Shown here: positions 25,512 to 34,082 of the stretch, in pieces
Position numbering within the stretch: position 1 is the first letter of the stretch
Layout of the letters: each line of letters opens with the position of its first letter
DNA from: an uncultured Opitutia bacterium
Lineage (GTDB): Bacteria; Verrucomicrobiota; Verrucomicrobiia; Opitutales; Opitutaceae
NCBI GenBank assembly: GCA_903830425.1
Contig: CAIKTR010000187.1
Coordinates: 1 to 43,720, forward strand
Direction of reading: 5' to 3'
DNA length: 43,720 nt
Made by a program: the position numbers and the translations under genes
Notes under the pieces: model-generated
Seen by the model: the letters and a program-made list of their open reading frames with translations, nothing else
Databases searched by the model: none
What the model was told of the DNA's origin: nothing

Positions 25512-26558
25512 TCAGCGGAGCCACTCGTCCCGGTGCGCCGCCACGAACGCGTCGTCGGTCAGCTCGGGATAGGCCCGCGCCACGCGGGTGAGCTCCTCGG
25601 CCTGGCCCGGGGAGAGCTGCTCGTGCGGGTTGAGGCAGTGGAGCGACGGCACCAGCCCGCCGCGCCGCAGCACCTCCAAGATCCCGGGGATGCAGCCGCG
25701 AAACCCGTTGGCCGCGTCGAACAGCGCCGCGTTCATGTCGGTCACCGCGATGGCGCGCTCCAGCCAGCGGACCTCGAGCGCCGCCGCCGGCCGCGCCGCC
25801 TTGATCTCCGCCAAGAGCTGCACCGCGCTGCGGGTCCACACGCCCCAGTGCCCGAGCAGCCCGCCGGCGATCCGGCGGGTCACCCGCCGGCCCTGGTGCT
25901 CGAAGGTGAAGGGCGTGAACAGGTCCACCACGATGCTGTCGTCGTTGCCGGTGTAGAGCGCGATGTCGTCGCGGCCCGACTCGGCCAGCGCCCGCATCAC
26001 GTCGATCGTCTGGTAGCGGTTGAACGGCGCCAGCTTGATCGCGAGGACGTTCGGGATCTCCGCGAAGCGCCGCCAGAACGAGTAGCCCAGCAGCCGGCCG
26101 CCCGCCGCGGGCTGCAGGTAGAAGCCGATCACCGGCAGGACCTCGGCCACGCGGCGGCAGTGCGCCAGCATCGCCTCCTCCGGGTCGGCCTTGAACGCCG
26201 CCAGGCTCAGCAGGCCCGCCTGGTAGCCCAGCGACCGCGCCAGCTCGGCCTCGCGCAGCGCCTGCTCCGTCCGGCCGCAGACGCCGGCAATCTTGATGAA
26301 GGGCCGCGGCGCCTTCGCCAGCTCCTCGTCGATCGTGCGCGCCGCCAGCTCCAGCACCGGCCGGAACAGCCCGTGCTGCGGCTCCCGGATCTCAAACTGC
26401 GTCGAGTGCACGCCCACCGCGAGGCCGCCGACCCCGGCGGCGACATAATAGCGCGTCAGGGCGCGCTGGTGCCGCTCGGAGAACCGGCGGTCCAGGTCGA
26501 GGGCGAGCGGTTGCGCCGGGATAACGTGGCCGGCGTGCAGGTGGGAGCGGAGGTCCAT
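25512..26558 (-). CDS. Dihydrodipicolinate synthase (DapA)-family lyase
   Basis: 348 residues from ATG at 26556-26558, longer than classic DapA or NanA (about 300). TIM-barrel aldolase with the Schiff-base Lys in NVLAIKLAPFNRY (about residue 170) and the Tyr of the triad in VIGFYLQPAAGG. The usual glycine-rich GTTGE motif is not present; the region reads YYVAAGVGGLAVGVHSTQFE. This divergent branch is likely a 2-keto-3-deoxy-sugar-acid or related lyase rather than lysine-pathway DapA. Two bases separate its start from the epimerase-like gene stop, so the two form an operon. Confidence 0.82.
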   Translation of the reverse strand: MDLRSHLHAGHVIPAQPLALDLDRRFSERHQRALTRYYVAAGVGGLAVGVHSTQFEIREPQHGLFRPVLELAARTIDEELAKAPRPFIKIAGVCGRTEQALREAELARSLGYQAGLLSLAAFKADPEEAMLAHCRRVAEVLPVIGFYLQPAAGGRLLGYSFWRRFAEIPNVLAIKLAPFNRYQTIDVMRALAESGRDDIALYTGNDDSIVVDLFTPFTFEHQGRRVTRRIAGGLLGHWGVWTRSAVQLLAEIKAARPAAALEVRWLERAIAVTDMNAALFDAANGFRGCIPGILEVLRRGGLVPSLHCLNPHEQLSPGQAEELTRVARAYPELTDDAFVAAHRDEWLR

Positions 26559-26560
26559 GG

Positions 26561-27589
26561 TCAAAATTTGCCGTCGCGGGTCTCGAAGTGCGTCGGCTTG
26601 CCCAGCAGCTGGCCGCCGGCCGTCAGGTGCTCCGCCACCAGCGCGATCATCTCGTCGAGCGACTTGGTCAGCGGGCCGAACAGCCGCATCGACTCGCTCG
26701 CGTCCGAGTGCCACGCCGCCGCCGCCGGCGTCCCCGTCAGCACCGGCGCCCGGCCAAAAATCCGCCCGAACCGCTCCGCCACCTCGCGCAGCGCGAGCTT
26801 CTCCGGCCCGGTCACGTTGAGCAGCTTCGGCGGGTTCGCCACGTGCTGCAGGCACTGGATCGCCCGCGCGCAGGCGTCGCCCTGCCAGATCAGGTTGAAC
26901 ACGCCCATCGTGATGTCCACCGGCTCGCCCGCCTGCACCCGCTGCCCGATGTCCACCAGCACCCCGTACCGCAGCTCCACCGCGTAGTTGAGCCGGTAGA
27001 TCAGCAGCGGCGTCCCGTGCTTGAGCGCATAGTGCGTGAAGACCCGCTCCCGGCCCACGCAGGTGCTCGCGTACTCGCCGAGGAACGCCACCGGCGTCGA
27101 CTCCACCGCGCCGCGGCCGTCCACCGGCGTGAACGGATACACGCACCCCGTCGAAAAGACCACCAGCCGCGAGCCCCGGAACTTCTGCGCCACCAGCGAC
27201 GGCACCACCGTGTTCTGGATCCAGGTCTCCCCCGGCGCCGCGTCCGTCCCGAACTTCTGCCCCGCCAGGTACTCCACGTTCGCCACTTCCGGCAGCCGCG
27301 CCACCTGCGCCGCGTCGGCCAGGTCGCACGCCAGCGGCACCACCCCGCACCGCTCCAGCTCCGCCTTCGCCTCCGGCCGGCTGAACCGCGACACCCCGTA
27401 GACCGTCCCGGCCTTCCCCGCCGCCGTCAGCGCCCGCCGCAGCATCACCGCCGTGGTCGTCCCCATCTTGCCGCCCACCCCCAGGACCATGTAGTCGCCC
27501 CCCAGCTCCCGCACCGCGGCCACCGCCCCCGCCGTCGGCTCCGATAGCAGCTGCTCAATCTCGTGGTCGCTCCGCGGGGGGTTCGGCAT
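26561..27589 (-). CDS. NAD(P)-binding epimerase/dehydratase-like protein with altered YxxxK
   Basis: 342 residues from ATG at 27587-27589. Rossmann nucleotide site YMVLGVGGKMGTTTAVMLRR (about residue 34), then RLVVFSTGCVYPFTPVDG, NAV-like RLNYAVELRYGVLVDIG and LLNVTGPEKLALREVAERFG, all in the order of extended short-chain dehydrogenases such as sugar epimerases. Where YxxxK is expected the sequence reads STCVGRERVF, so Tyr is Cys and Lys is Glu; catalysis may differ. It forms a two-gene unit with the DapA-family lyase, two bases apart. Substrate unknown, probably a sugar acid derivative. Confidence 0.82.
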   Translation of the reverse strand: MPNPPRSDHEIEQLLSEPTAGAVAAVRELGGDYMVLGVGGKMGTTTAVMLRRALTAAGKAGTVYGVSRFSRPEAKAELERCGVVPLACDLADAAQVARLPEVANVEYLAGQKFGTDAAPGETWIQNTVVPSLVAQKFRGSRLVVFSTGCVYPFTPVDGRGAVESTPVAFLGEYASTCVGRERVFTHYALKHGTPLLIYRLNYAVELRYGVLVDIGQRVQAGEPVDITMGVFNLIWQGDACARAIQCLQHVANPPKLLNVTGPEKLALREVAERFGRIFGRAPVLTGTPAAAAWHSDASESMRLFGPLTKSLDEMIALVAEHLTAGGQLLGKPTHFETRDGKF

Positions 27590-27688
27590 AAAAATAAGAC
27601 CCGGACTGTGCGTGGCCCGAACGGTCTTGTCACTCCGTTTTCTCTCGCCCATCCTCCCGCCAACGGACCGCTCACCCCCCGATCTTTC

Positions 27689-28465
27689 ATGCGCATCATC
27701 GACGTTCACACCCACCCGGTTTTCTGCAACCTGGGCCGGACCCCGGCCGAGCTCCGCCGGGTGATCGCCTACGGGCGCCGCTTTGACATCGTCCACATGG
27801 TCGTGCTCGGCGACGTGCTCGTGTTCGGGGCCACTCCCAACGCCGAGCAGCTGCGCCTCATCAACAACGACTCCGCCCGGGTGGCGCGGCTGTTTCCCGA
27901 CTACTTCTCGGCGTTCGTCTACCTCAACCCGCTGCTCGGCGAGCGCGCCACGCTGGCCGAGGCCGAGCGCTGCGCCGCGCTGCCCGGCTTCCGCGGCATC
28001 AAGCTCGAGATCGCCAACAACGCGGCCCACCCCTGCATGCGCCACGTCGCCAAGGCCGCCCGCGTCTGCCGCCTGCCCGTGCTGCAGCACAGCTGGAGCA
28101 TCACCAACATCGGCAACGGCCAGCACCAGAGCGACCCCAGCACCACCGCGCTCTTCGCCCGGCGGAACCCCGACGTCACCGTCATCATGGCCCACCTCAC
28201 CGGCATCGGCTTCCGCGGCGTGCTCGAGGCCAAGGGCCTGCCCAATCTCTACGTCGACACCTCCGGCGGCTTCCCCGAGGAGGGCCTGATCGAGTACGCC
28301 GCCGAGCACCTCGGGGCCGACCACGTGCTCTACGGCTCCGACCTGCCGATCCGCGAGCACAGCGTCACGATCGGCCGCATCCTCGGCGCCGACCTCCCCG
28401 CCGCCGACCGGCAGCGCATGCTGTTTGGCAACACCGCCCGCCTGCTCCAGCTCAACCTCCCCTGA
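27689..28465 (+). CDS. Amidohydrolase-2 family metal-dependent hydrolase (active-site residues intact)
   Basis: 258 residues from ATG at 27689. TIM-barrel metallohydrolase. Ligands seen: IDVHTHPVF (HxH, residue 7-9), a carboxylate/Lys segment FRGIKLEIANNAAHP, LQHSWSITN (His), TVIMAHLTGIGF (His) and YGSDLPIREHS (Asp, about residue 220). Members hydrolyse or decarboxylate cyclic or aromatic and sugar-derived compounds. It starts 99 bases from the divergent epimerase-like gene and 10 bases before a second, degenerate amidohydrolase, so it may act with both neighbours. Substrate not deducible. Confidence 0.88.
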   Translation: MRIIDVHTHPVFCNLGRTPAELRRVIAYGRRFDIVHMVVLGDVLVFGATPNAEQLRLINNDSARVARLFPDYFSAFVYLNPLLGERATLAEAERCAALPGFRGIKLEIANNAAHPCMRHVAKAARVCRLPVLQHSWSITNIGNGQHQSDPSTTALFARRNPDVTVIMAHLTGIGFRGVLEAKGLPNLYVDTSGGFPEEGLIEYAAEHLGADHVLYGSDLPIREHSVTIGRILGADLPAADRQRMLFGNTARLLQLNLP

Positions 28466-28475
28466 GACCCGCGCC

Positions 28476-29231
28476 ATGCTGATCGACTCCAACGCCCATC
28501 TCGGCCCGTGGCCGTTCACCCCCGTGCCGGACCGCAGCGGTCCCGCCCTCGCCGCCCATCTCGCGGCCAGCGGCGTCCGCCGCGCCCTCGTGTCGCACTT
28601 CGGCGCGGTCTTCCTGCCCGACCCGATGCCGGCCAACCGCCGGCTCTTCGCCGCCGTCCGGGCCACCCCCGGGCTGCTGCCCGTGCCGATCCTGAACCCC
28701 GCCCTCCCCACCTGGCGGGAGCAGCTCGCGGAGTGCCGCGCCGCCGCGCCCCTCCGCGCGGTCAAGCTCCTCCCCAACTACCACCATTACAGCCTCCGGG
28801 CGGGCCACCTCGAGGACTTCATGGCCGCGCTCGCCGCGGCCCGGCTCCGGCTCATCCTCAACGTCCGCCTGGAGGACGAGCGCCACAAGTATTTCGCCCT
28901 GCGCATCAAGGGCGTGCCCGTGCCCCAGCTCGCCCATTTCCTCCGCCGCTTCCCCGCGCACCACGTCCTCTTCACCGGCATCTACAAGGGCGAGGTCGAG
29001 CAGCTCGCGCCGGCGCACACCAATTTCTCCGCCGAGATCGCGTTCTGCGAGGTGACCAACGTCCTCGAGATCATGCTCAAGAAGTTCCCCGCCCGCCGGC
29101 TCCTGCTCGGCACCTGCACCCCCCTGCTCTCGACCCGCGGCGAGGTCGACAAGCTGCGCCGCGCCCACATCCCCGCCCGCGCCAAGGAGCTCATCGGCTC
29201 CGGCAACGCGCGCCGCTTCTTCCGGCTGTAG
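28476..29231 (+). CDS. Degenerate amidohydrolase-2 paralogue (probable pseudoenzyme)
   Basis: 251 residues from ATG at 28476, 10 bases after the previous amidohydrolase. The fold is retained (LIDSNAHLGPWPF at the start, AVKLLPNYHHYSL, HHVLFTGIYKGEVE, LLLGTCTPLL near the end), and it aligns with its neighbour. The metal ligands are lost: HxH becomes NAH, the LQHSW His is replaced in LILNVRLED, the MAH His region becomes FTG, and the YGSD Asp becomes LGTCT. No frame disruption. It may be a structural or regulatory partner, or bind a different ligand without catalysis. Confidence 0.8.
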   Translation: MLIDSNAHLGPWPFTPVPDRSGPALAAHLAASGVRRALVSHFGAVFLPDPMPANRRLFAAVRATPGLLPVPILNPALPTWREQLAECRAAAPLRAVKLLPNYHHYSLRAGHLEDFMAALAAARLRLILNVRLEDERHKYFALRIKGVPVPQLAHFLRRFPAHHVLFTGIYKGEVEQLAPAHTNFSAEIAFCEVTNVLEIMLKKFPARRLLLGTCTPLLSTRGEVDKLRRAHIPARAKELIGSGNARRFFRL

Positions 29232-29257
29232 CCCGCCGCCCGGCGGACCCGCGGCGT

Positions 29258-29295
29258 CCGGGCGGGGCCGCGCCCGGCCACCCGCCCGGCTTTTT
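29258..29295 (+). terminator. Terminator-like stem with T5 just before the GH38 gene
   Basis: CCGGGCGGG (29258-29266) pairs with CCCGCCCGG (29281-29289), followed by C and TTTTT (29291-29295). It ends two bases before the GH38 ATG at 29298. It could stop transcripts of the amidohydrolase pair or attenuate transcription into GH38. In sequence this GC-rich a chance stem is possible. Confidence 0.45.
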
Positions 29296-29297
29296 CC

Positions 29298-31451
29298 ATG
29301 CGCACCGTCCATATTGTCTTCAACGCCCACCTCGATCCGGTCTGGCTCTGGCCCTGGACCGCCGGCGTCGATGAGGCCCTCAACACGTGCTACACCCTGT
29401 GCCGCACGCTCGACCGTCATCCCGACATCATCTTCACCCGGGGCGAGGCCTGGGTCTATGAGCAGGTGCGCCGCCACGATCCCGCGCTCTTCCGCCGCAT
29501 CGTGCGCCACATCCGCGCCGGGCGCTGGTCCGTCGTCGGCGGCTGGTGGATCCAGCCCGACTGCAACCTCCCGGGCCTCGAGAACCTGCACCAGCAGATC
29601 AGCCTCGGCCGCGCGTGGTTCGAGCAGCACCTCGGGTTTTTCCCGCGCATCGGCTACAACGTCGACTCCTTCGGCCATTCCGCCGCGCTCCCCGACCTCC
29701 TCGCCGCCCACGGCCAGCCGCACTACGTGTTCATGCGCCCGATGGCGCACGAGACCCCGCTGCCCGCCAACGTGTTCCGCTGGCGCGGCCGCCCGGGCGG
29801 CAAAACCGTCAACGCCTTCCGCATCTCCTGCGGCTACGCCACCATCTTCCCGCCCACCCTCGAGCTCGTCGAGCGGGCCCTCGCCCCGCTGCCCAACGGC
29901 GTCACCCACACCATGTGCTTCCTCGGGGTCGGCGACCATGGCGGCGGGCCCAACGAGCACATGATCCAGTGGGTGCGGGACCACCAGCACGCCCTGCCCG
30001 GCGTCCGGCTCGAGTTCTCCTCCCCCGAGCGCTTCTTCCGCGCCCTCGCCCCGCAGCTGCGCCACCTCCCGCTCGTCACCGGCGAGCTGCAGATGCACGC
30101 CATCGGCTGCTACACCGGCCACCGGCCGGTGAAGCTCGGGGTGCGCCGGACCGAGAACCTGCTGGCCCTCGCCCAGCGCGCCCTCGCCACCGCCCCGGCC
30201 GCCGCCCGCCGCGCCGCCCAGCCCGCCCTCGCCGAGGCGTGGCGCACCCTCTGCTTCAACTCCTTCCACGACACCCTCGGCGGCAGCTGCACCCCCAGCG
30301 CCGCCCGCGCCGCCGACGACCAGCTCGCCGGGGCCAAGGCCGCCGCCGAGACCGTCCTGAGCGAGACGTTCCGCCGCCGGGCCCACGCGCTCCCCGCCGA
30401 CCCCCGCCAGCGGATCGTCCTCGCCAACTATGCCGGCGAGCCGTTCCGCGACTTCTTCGAGCACGAGCCGTGGCTCGAGTGGACCCACTGGCGGCCCGAC
30501 TGGTGCCTGCTCGACGAGCGCAACCGCCCCGTGCCGCACCAGCTGGTCGAGCCCGAGACCCTCCTGCCCGACACCATGCGGGTGCTGTTTCCCGCGACGA
30601 TCGCCGCCGGCGGCTTCCGCACCTTCCGCCTCGCGCGCCGGCCCGCCGGCGCGGCCGCCCCGACCCCGGCGCCCGCCCCCGCCTTCACGCTGTTCACCGC
30701 GCCCAACGGCAGCGGCACGCTGCAGACCGCCGCGGTCGGGTCCCTCTGCCCGCTGCCCGAGCTGCAGCTGGTCGAGGACTTGTCCGACACCTGGTCGCAC
30801 GGCCTCGACCGCTTCGCCGGCCCGCAGCTCGACCACGCGCACTGGGCCGCCCCGGTGCACGTGGAGTCCGGTCCGGTCCGCCAGGCGTGGCGCCTGCACG
30901 GCACCATCGGCCAGAGCCGGCTCTGCGCCGACTGGCGCCGCTACGCCGGCCACGACTGCTACGAGCTCCGCCTGCGCGTGACCTGGCACGAGCACCACCG
31001 GCTGCTCCGCCTCGCCTGGTCGCCCGGCGACGAGATCGCCCGGCGCGAGGACGGCATTCCCGGCGGCGGGCTGCCGCGCGCCAGCGACGGCCGGGAGCTG
31101 CCCCTGCGCGACCGCTCCCTCCTGCACCTGGCCGACGGCGAGCGCGCCGGCGTCGTCGCGCCGGAGGTCTTCGCCGTCAGCGGCGACGCCCAGGCCGTGC
31201 GCCTCACCCTGCTGCGCTCCTGCCCCTTCGCGCACCACGAGCCCAAGGTACTGCCCGTGCCGCTGGAGCACTACGCCTGGATCGACCAGGGCGAGCACAC
31301 CTTCACCCTGCGCTTCTTCCCCGCCGGCCGCGTGACCGCGCGGGAACTCGACCGCCACGCGCTCCTGCTCCAGCAGCGGCCCGTCGTCGCCGACCTCACC
31401 CGCGGCATGCCCGAGCGCCCGTACAAGGACGACCCCGCCTGGCCGGCGTAA
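29298..31451 (+). CDS. Glycoside hydrolase family 38 alpha-mannosidase-like protein
   Basis: 717 residues from ATG at 29298. The zinc-binding N-terminal motif is FNAHLDPVWLWPW (HxD, about residues 11-13). The catalytic nucleophile Asp is in YNVDSFGHSAALPDLL (about residue 125), and a later zinc His is in FNSFHDTLGGSCTPS (about 320). VFMRPMAHETPLPANVFRWR is also GH38-like. The C-terminal half is beta-rich as in the family. No signal peptide, so it is probably cytoplasmic and acts on imported mannosides; sugar specificity is inferred. It converges on the sialidase-like gene, 17 bases apart. Confidence 0.9.
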   Translation: MRTVHIVFNAHLDPVWLWPWTAGVDEALNTCYTLCRTLDRHPDIIFTRGEAWVYEQVRRHDPALFRRIVRHIRAGRWSVVGGWWIQPDCNLPGLENLHQQISLGRAWFEQHLGFFPRIGYNVDSFGHSAALPDLLAAHGQPHYVFMRPMAHETPLPANVFRWRGRPGGKTVNAFRISCGYATIFPPTLELVERALAPLPNGVTHTMCFLGVGDHGGGPNEHMIQWVRDHQHALPGVRLEFSSPERFFRALAPQLRHLPLVTGELQMHAIGCYTGHRPVKLGVRRTENLLALAQRALATAPAAARRAAQPALAEAWRTLCFNSFHDTLGGSCTPSAARAADDQLAGAKAAAETVLSETFRRRAHALPADPRQRIVLANYAGEPFRDFFEHEPWLEWTHWRPDWCLLDERNRPVPHQLVEPETLLPDTMRVLFPATIAAGGFRTFRLARRPAGAAAPTPAPAPAFTLFTAPNGSGTLQTAAVGSLCPLPELQLVEDLSDTWSHGLDRFAGPQLDHAHWAAPVHVESGPVRQAWRLHGTIGQSRLCADWRRYAGHDCYELRLRVTWHEHHRLLRLAWSPGDEIARREDGIPGGGLPRASDGRELPLRDRSLLHLADGERAGVVAPEVFAVSGDAQAVRLTLLRSCPFAHHEPKVLPVPLEHYAWIDQGEHTFTLRFFPAGRVTARELDRHALLLQQRPVVADLTRGMPERPYKDDPAWPA

Positions 31452-31468
31452 ACCCCGCCGCGGCCGCC

Positions 31469-32620
31469 TCAGGGCGACCCGGCCGGCGGCGGCCGCCAGC
31501 GGACCACCCCCATGTGGTAGCGGTGGTGCGCCGGCACGCCGCGGCAGTAATACGCCGTGACCAGCGTGCCGTCGGCCGCCACCACCGTCGACGGGTAGCC
31601 GCCGTCGCGGCGCGGATCCGGCGCGCGGGGATGGTCGGACGAGTCCTCGAAGTCGACCAGCATTAGCGGCGCGCTCCAGCCGCGCCCGGTCGCGTCGCCG
31701 AACCGCACGGCCACGCCCCACCAGCCGGGGTTGCGCACCCCGTAGCTCAGCAAAATCCGGCCGTCGGGCAGCCGCGTCAGGTCCGCCGGATGCTGGCCCG
31801 CCAGCGTCAGCGGACCCTCGGGCTGCCAGGTCGCGCCCCCGTCGGTCGAGCGGTACGCGTCCAGGCAGGAGTTCTCCGCCCCGCGCGCCGCCGCCAGCAG
31901 GTCGCCGTTCGCCAGCTCAATCCAAGTGGTCTCGTTGTGCGCCCGGTCGCCCGTGATCCGCCCGCGCCGCTGCCACGTCCGGCCGCGGTCCGCGCTCACA
32001 TAGAAGCCCACCTCGTCGCCGTACAGGGCCACGCCCAGTTCGCCGCCGTGCACCGGCGCGATCCGCCCGAAGGGCGTGAGCGCATGGCCGCTCGCCTGGC
32101 GCGGCAGGTCGGGCGCCGGGTACTGCTCCCAGGTGCGCCCGCCGTCCCGCGACACCGCCGGGATCGGCGGCAGCGTGTGCAGGCCCTGCAGCACCTCCGG
32201 CAGCTTCTGCTCGTCGGCCAGCGTGCCCTGCCACGGGGGCAGGAAGGGGCGGGGCCAGCCGGCCACCAGTGCGACGTAGGTGCCGTCCGCCAGCATTCCC
32301 GCGGCGCAGTTCATCCGGTTCGTCCCCGGCGCGTTCGTCACCGGCACGCCCGCCCGCTGCCACGTGCGCCCCTGGTCCGCGCTGTTCCAGCACTCCAGCG
32401 CGCCCTGCACGAAGCCGTGGTTCGGGTGCGGCCAGACCAGCGCGGAAAGCTCGCCGGAGGGCAGGACCGTCAGGCGGGGCCACGCGCACGCGGCGTCGAT
32501 GGCGATGTAGCGCTCGTACTGGGGCAGCGGGGGCAGCGCGCTGGGCGCGGCCGGCAGGGCCGCGGCGCCGGCCACCGCGGCAAACACGATCAGCAGTCGG
32601 GTCGGCAGGGGCATGCCCAT
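31469..32620 (-). CDS. Secreted sialidase-like (exo-alpha-sialidase/BNR) protein
   Basis: 383 residues from ATG at 32618-32620; a second ATG two codons in is possible. Signal peptide PTRLLIVFAAVAGAAALPAAP. Four Asp-box motifs mark a six-bladed propeller: SADQGRTWQ, SRDGGRTWE, SADRGRTWQ and STDGGATWQ. Candidate catalytic residues are the Arg in AWPRLTVLPSG and the Arg/Tyr near the C-terminus (SYGVRNPGW, TVVAADGTLVTAYYCRG). Many such verrucomicrobial proteins act on other glycans, so sialidase activity is not established. It follows the DegT-type aminotransferase gene on the same strand by 49 bases. Confidence 0.88.
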   Translation of the reverse strand: MGMPLPTRLLIVFAAVAGAAALPAAPSALPPLPQYERYIAIDAACAWPRLTVLPSGELSALVWPHPNHGFVQGALECWNSADQGRTWQRAGVPVTNAPGTNRMNCAAGMLADGTYVALVAGWPRPFLPPWQGTLADEQKLPEVLQGLHTLPPIPAVSRDGGRTWEQYPAPDLPRQASGHALTPFGRIAPVHGGELGVALYGDEVGFYVSADRGRTWQRRGRITGDRAHNETTWIELANGDLLAAARGAENSCLDAYRSTDGGATWQPEGPLTLAGQHPADLTRLPDGRILLSYGVRNPGWWGVAVRFGDATGRGWSAPLMLVDFEDSSDHPRAPDPRRDGGYPSTVVAADGTLVTAYYCRGVPAHHRYHMGVVRWRPPPAGSP

Positions 32621-32669
32621 GGCCTAGACCAAACCGGCCGGGGGGCAAGCGAGCAGGTGGCGGGCGCCC

Positions 32670-33923
32670 TCAGCCCAGCCCCTCGCGGTGCACCGCCAGA
32701 ACCGAGTCCGCGATGTGATCCGCATCCGCCGGCGTGTACCGCCAGCCGATCGGCAGCGCGATGAAGCGCTTCGTCAGGTCCTCCGTCCGCGGGAAATCCT
32801 CGGCGCGATAGCCGGGGGCCGGCCACTCCTTGAAGTCGCGGAACGGCGAGGCCGCCGGCGCGTGCGCCAGGCCGGTCTTCACATAGTCGCGGTTGTACTG
32901 CGGATAGGTGCCGGTGCGCTGGCCGCAGTTGACGTTGCGCGCGTCCAGTTTGGCCCGGAACGGCGCCACCCACTCGGGGCGGTCGAGGAAGAGGTAGAGC
33001 TCGAACCCGATGTCCCCGGCCGGATCGGCCACCGGGCGCAGCTGCAGCCCCGCCAGCCCCTGGAGCCGCGGCACGATCCGCGCCTGCAGCGCCCGGCAAT
33101 GGTCCCGGATCCGGTCCACCTTGCGCAGCTGCGCGAGGGCCACCGCCGCCGTCAGCTCCGACATCCGGAACTGGCCGCCGACAAACGCCGGCTCCTGCGG
33201 CGGCACCTGCGCGGCATGGACCGGCCGGTAGTTGCCCAGGTCGCTCATCCGCACCGCGCGCTCGTACAGCCGCCGGTCGCGCGTCACGACCATCCCGCCC
33301 TCGCCGGAGGTCGCGACCTTGCTGTACTGGAAGCTGTAGGTCGCGATGTCGCTCCACGTGCCGATGTGCCGGCCGCGGTAGCGCGCCCCGAGCGACTGCG
33401 CGCAGTCCTCGATCACGTACAGGCCGCGGCGGTGCGCCTCGAGCTCGATCGGCTCCATCGCCGCCGGCACGCCCTGATAGTGGATCACCAGCACGGCGCG
33501 GGTCCGCGGCGTCGCCAGCCGCGCGATCTCCCGCGGGTCCAGGTTCAGCGAGGCGTCGATCTCGGCCAGCACCGGCCGCGCGCCCACCCGCACGATCGAC
33601 GTGAAGCAGGCGATCCAGCTCCACGCCGTCAGAATCACCTCGTCGCCGGGCCCGATGCCGCACGCCGCCAGCGCCACCTCCAGCGCCGCCGTGCCGCTCG
33701 TCACCGCCAGCGCATAGTCGGTGCCGATGTACTGGCGGAACTCCTGCTCGAGCTGCGCCGCCATCGGCGGCGGCTTCGCCGGATCCGAGCCGTAATACCG
33801 GAACGGCTCCTTGCGCCGCAGCACCTCCAGCACCAGCGCCTCCTCCTCCGCCCCGATCGCTTGGAAGCCTAGGCCGGGGAGCGGACGCGGGGGATAAGCC
33901 GGTGGGTTCATGGGGACATTCAT
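32670..33923 (-). CDS. DegT/DnrJ/EryC1/StrS-family sugar aminotransferase
   Basis: 417 residues from ATG at 33921-33923. PLP enzyme: ALAVTSGTAALEVALAACGI (cofactor phosphate site, about residue 75), AWSWIACFTSIVRVGARPV, LYVIEDCAQSLGARYRGRHI (Asp that contacts the pyridine ring) and the Lys in YSFQYSKVATSGEGGM (about residue 205). FRMSELTAAVALAQLRKVD follows. The family transaminates nucleotide-linked or free keto-sugars, or acts as an aminodehydroxylase on cyclitols. No other nucleotide-sugar genes are adjacent. It is divergent from the first propeller gene with 159 bases between the starts. Confidence 0.92.
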   Translation of the reverse strand: MNVPMNPPAYPPRPLPGLGFQAIGAEEEALVLEVLRRKEPFRYYGSDPAKPPPMAAQLEQEFRQYIGTDYALAVTSGTAALEVALAACGIGPGDEVILTAWSWIACFTSIVRVGARPVLAEIDASLNLDPREIARLATPRTRAVLVIHYQGVPAAMEPIELEAHRRGLYVIEDCAQSLGARYRGRHIGTWSDIATYSFQYSKVATSGEGGMVVTRDRRLYERAVRMSDLGNYRPVHAAQVPPQEPAFVGGQFRMSELTAAVALAQLRKVDRIRDHCRALQARIVPRLQGLAGLQLRPVADPAGDIGFELYLFLDRPEWVAPFRAKLDARNVNCGQRTGTYPQYNRDYVKTGLAHAPAASPFRDFKEWPAPGYRAEDFPRTEDLTKRFIALPIGWRYTPADADHIADSVLAVHREGLG

Positions 33924-33956
33924 TTTCCTCTCCGCCCCGAATGACAAATCAGAAGT

Positions 33957-33973
33957 GCGCCGCCCGGCGGCGC
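33957..33973. repeat. GC-only inverted repeat in the DegT/propeller divergent region
   Basis: GCGCCGCC, one C, GGCGGCGC: 8-bp arms with a one-base centre, 34 bases upstream of the aminotransferase start and 110 bases upstream of the first propeller gene. It could be an operator, but GC-only palindromes arise easily at this base composition. Confidence 0.35.
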
Positions 33974-34082
33974 GCGGTTGAATAAACACAAAAACCGCGT
34001 TGCCGCGCCGGGCGCGTCCCGCTTGTTTGCCGGGGATGAAACCGGCGGCAACTGGACGGACGTCGGCCTGAGCTTGTTCCCC

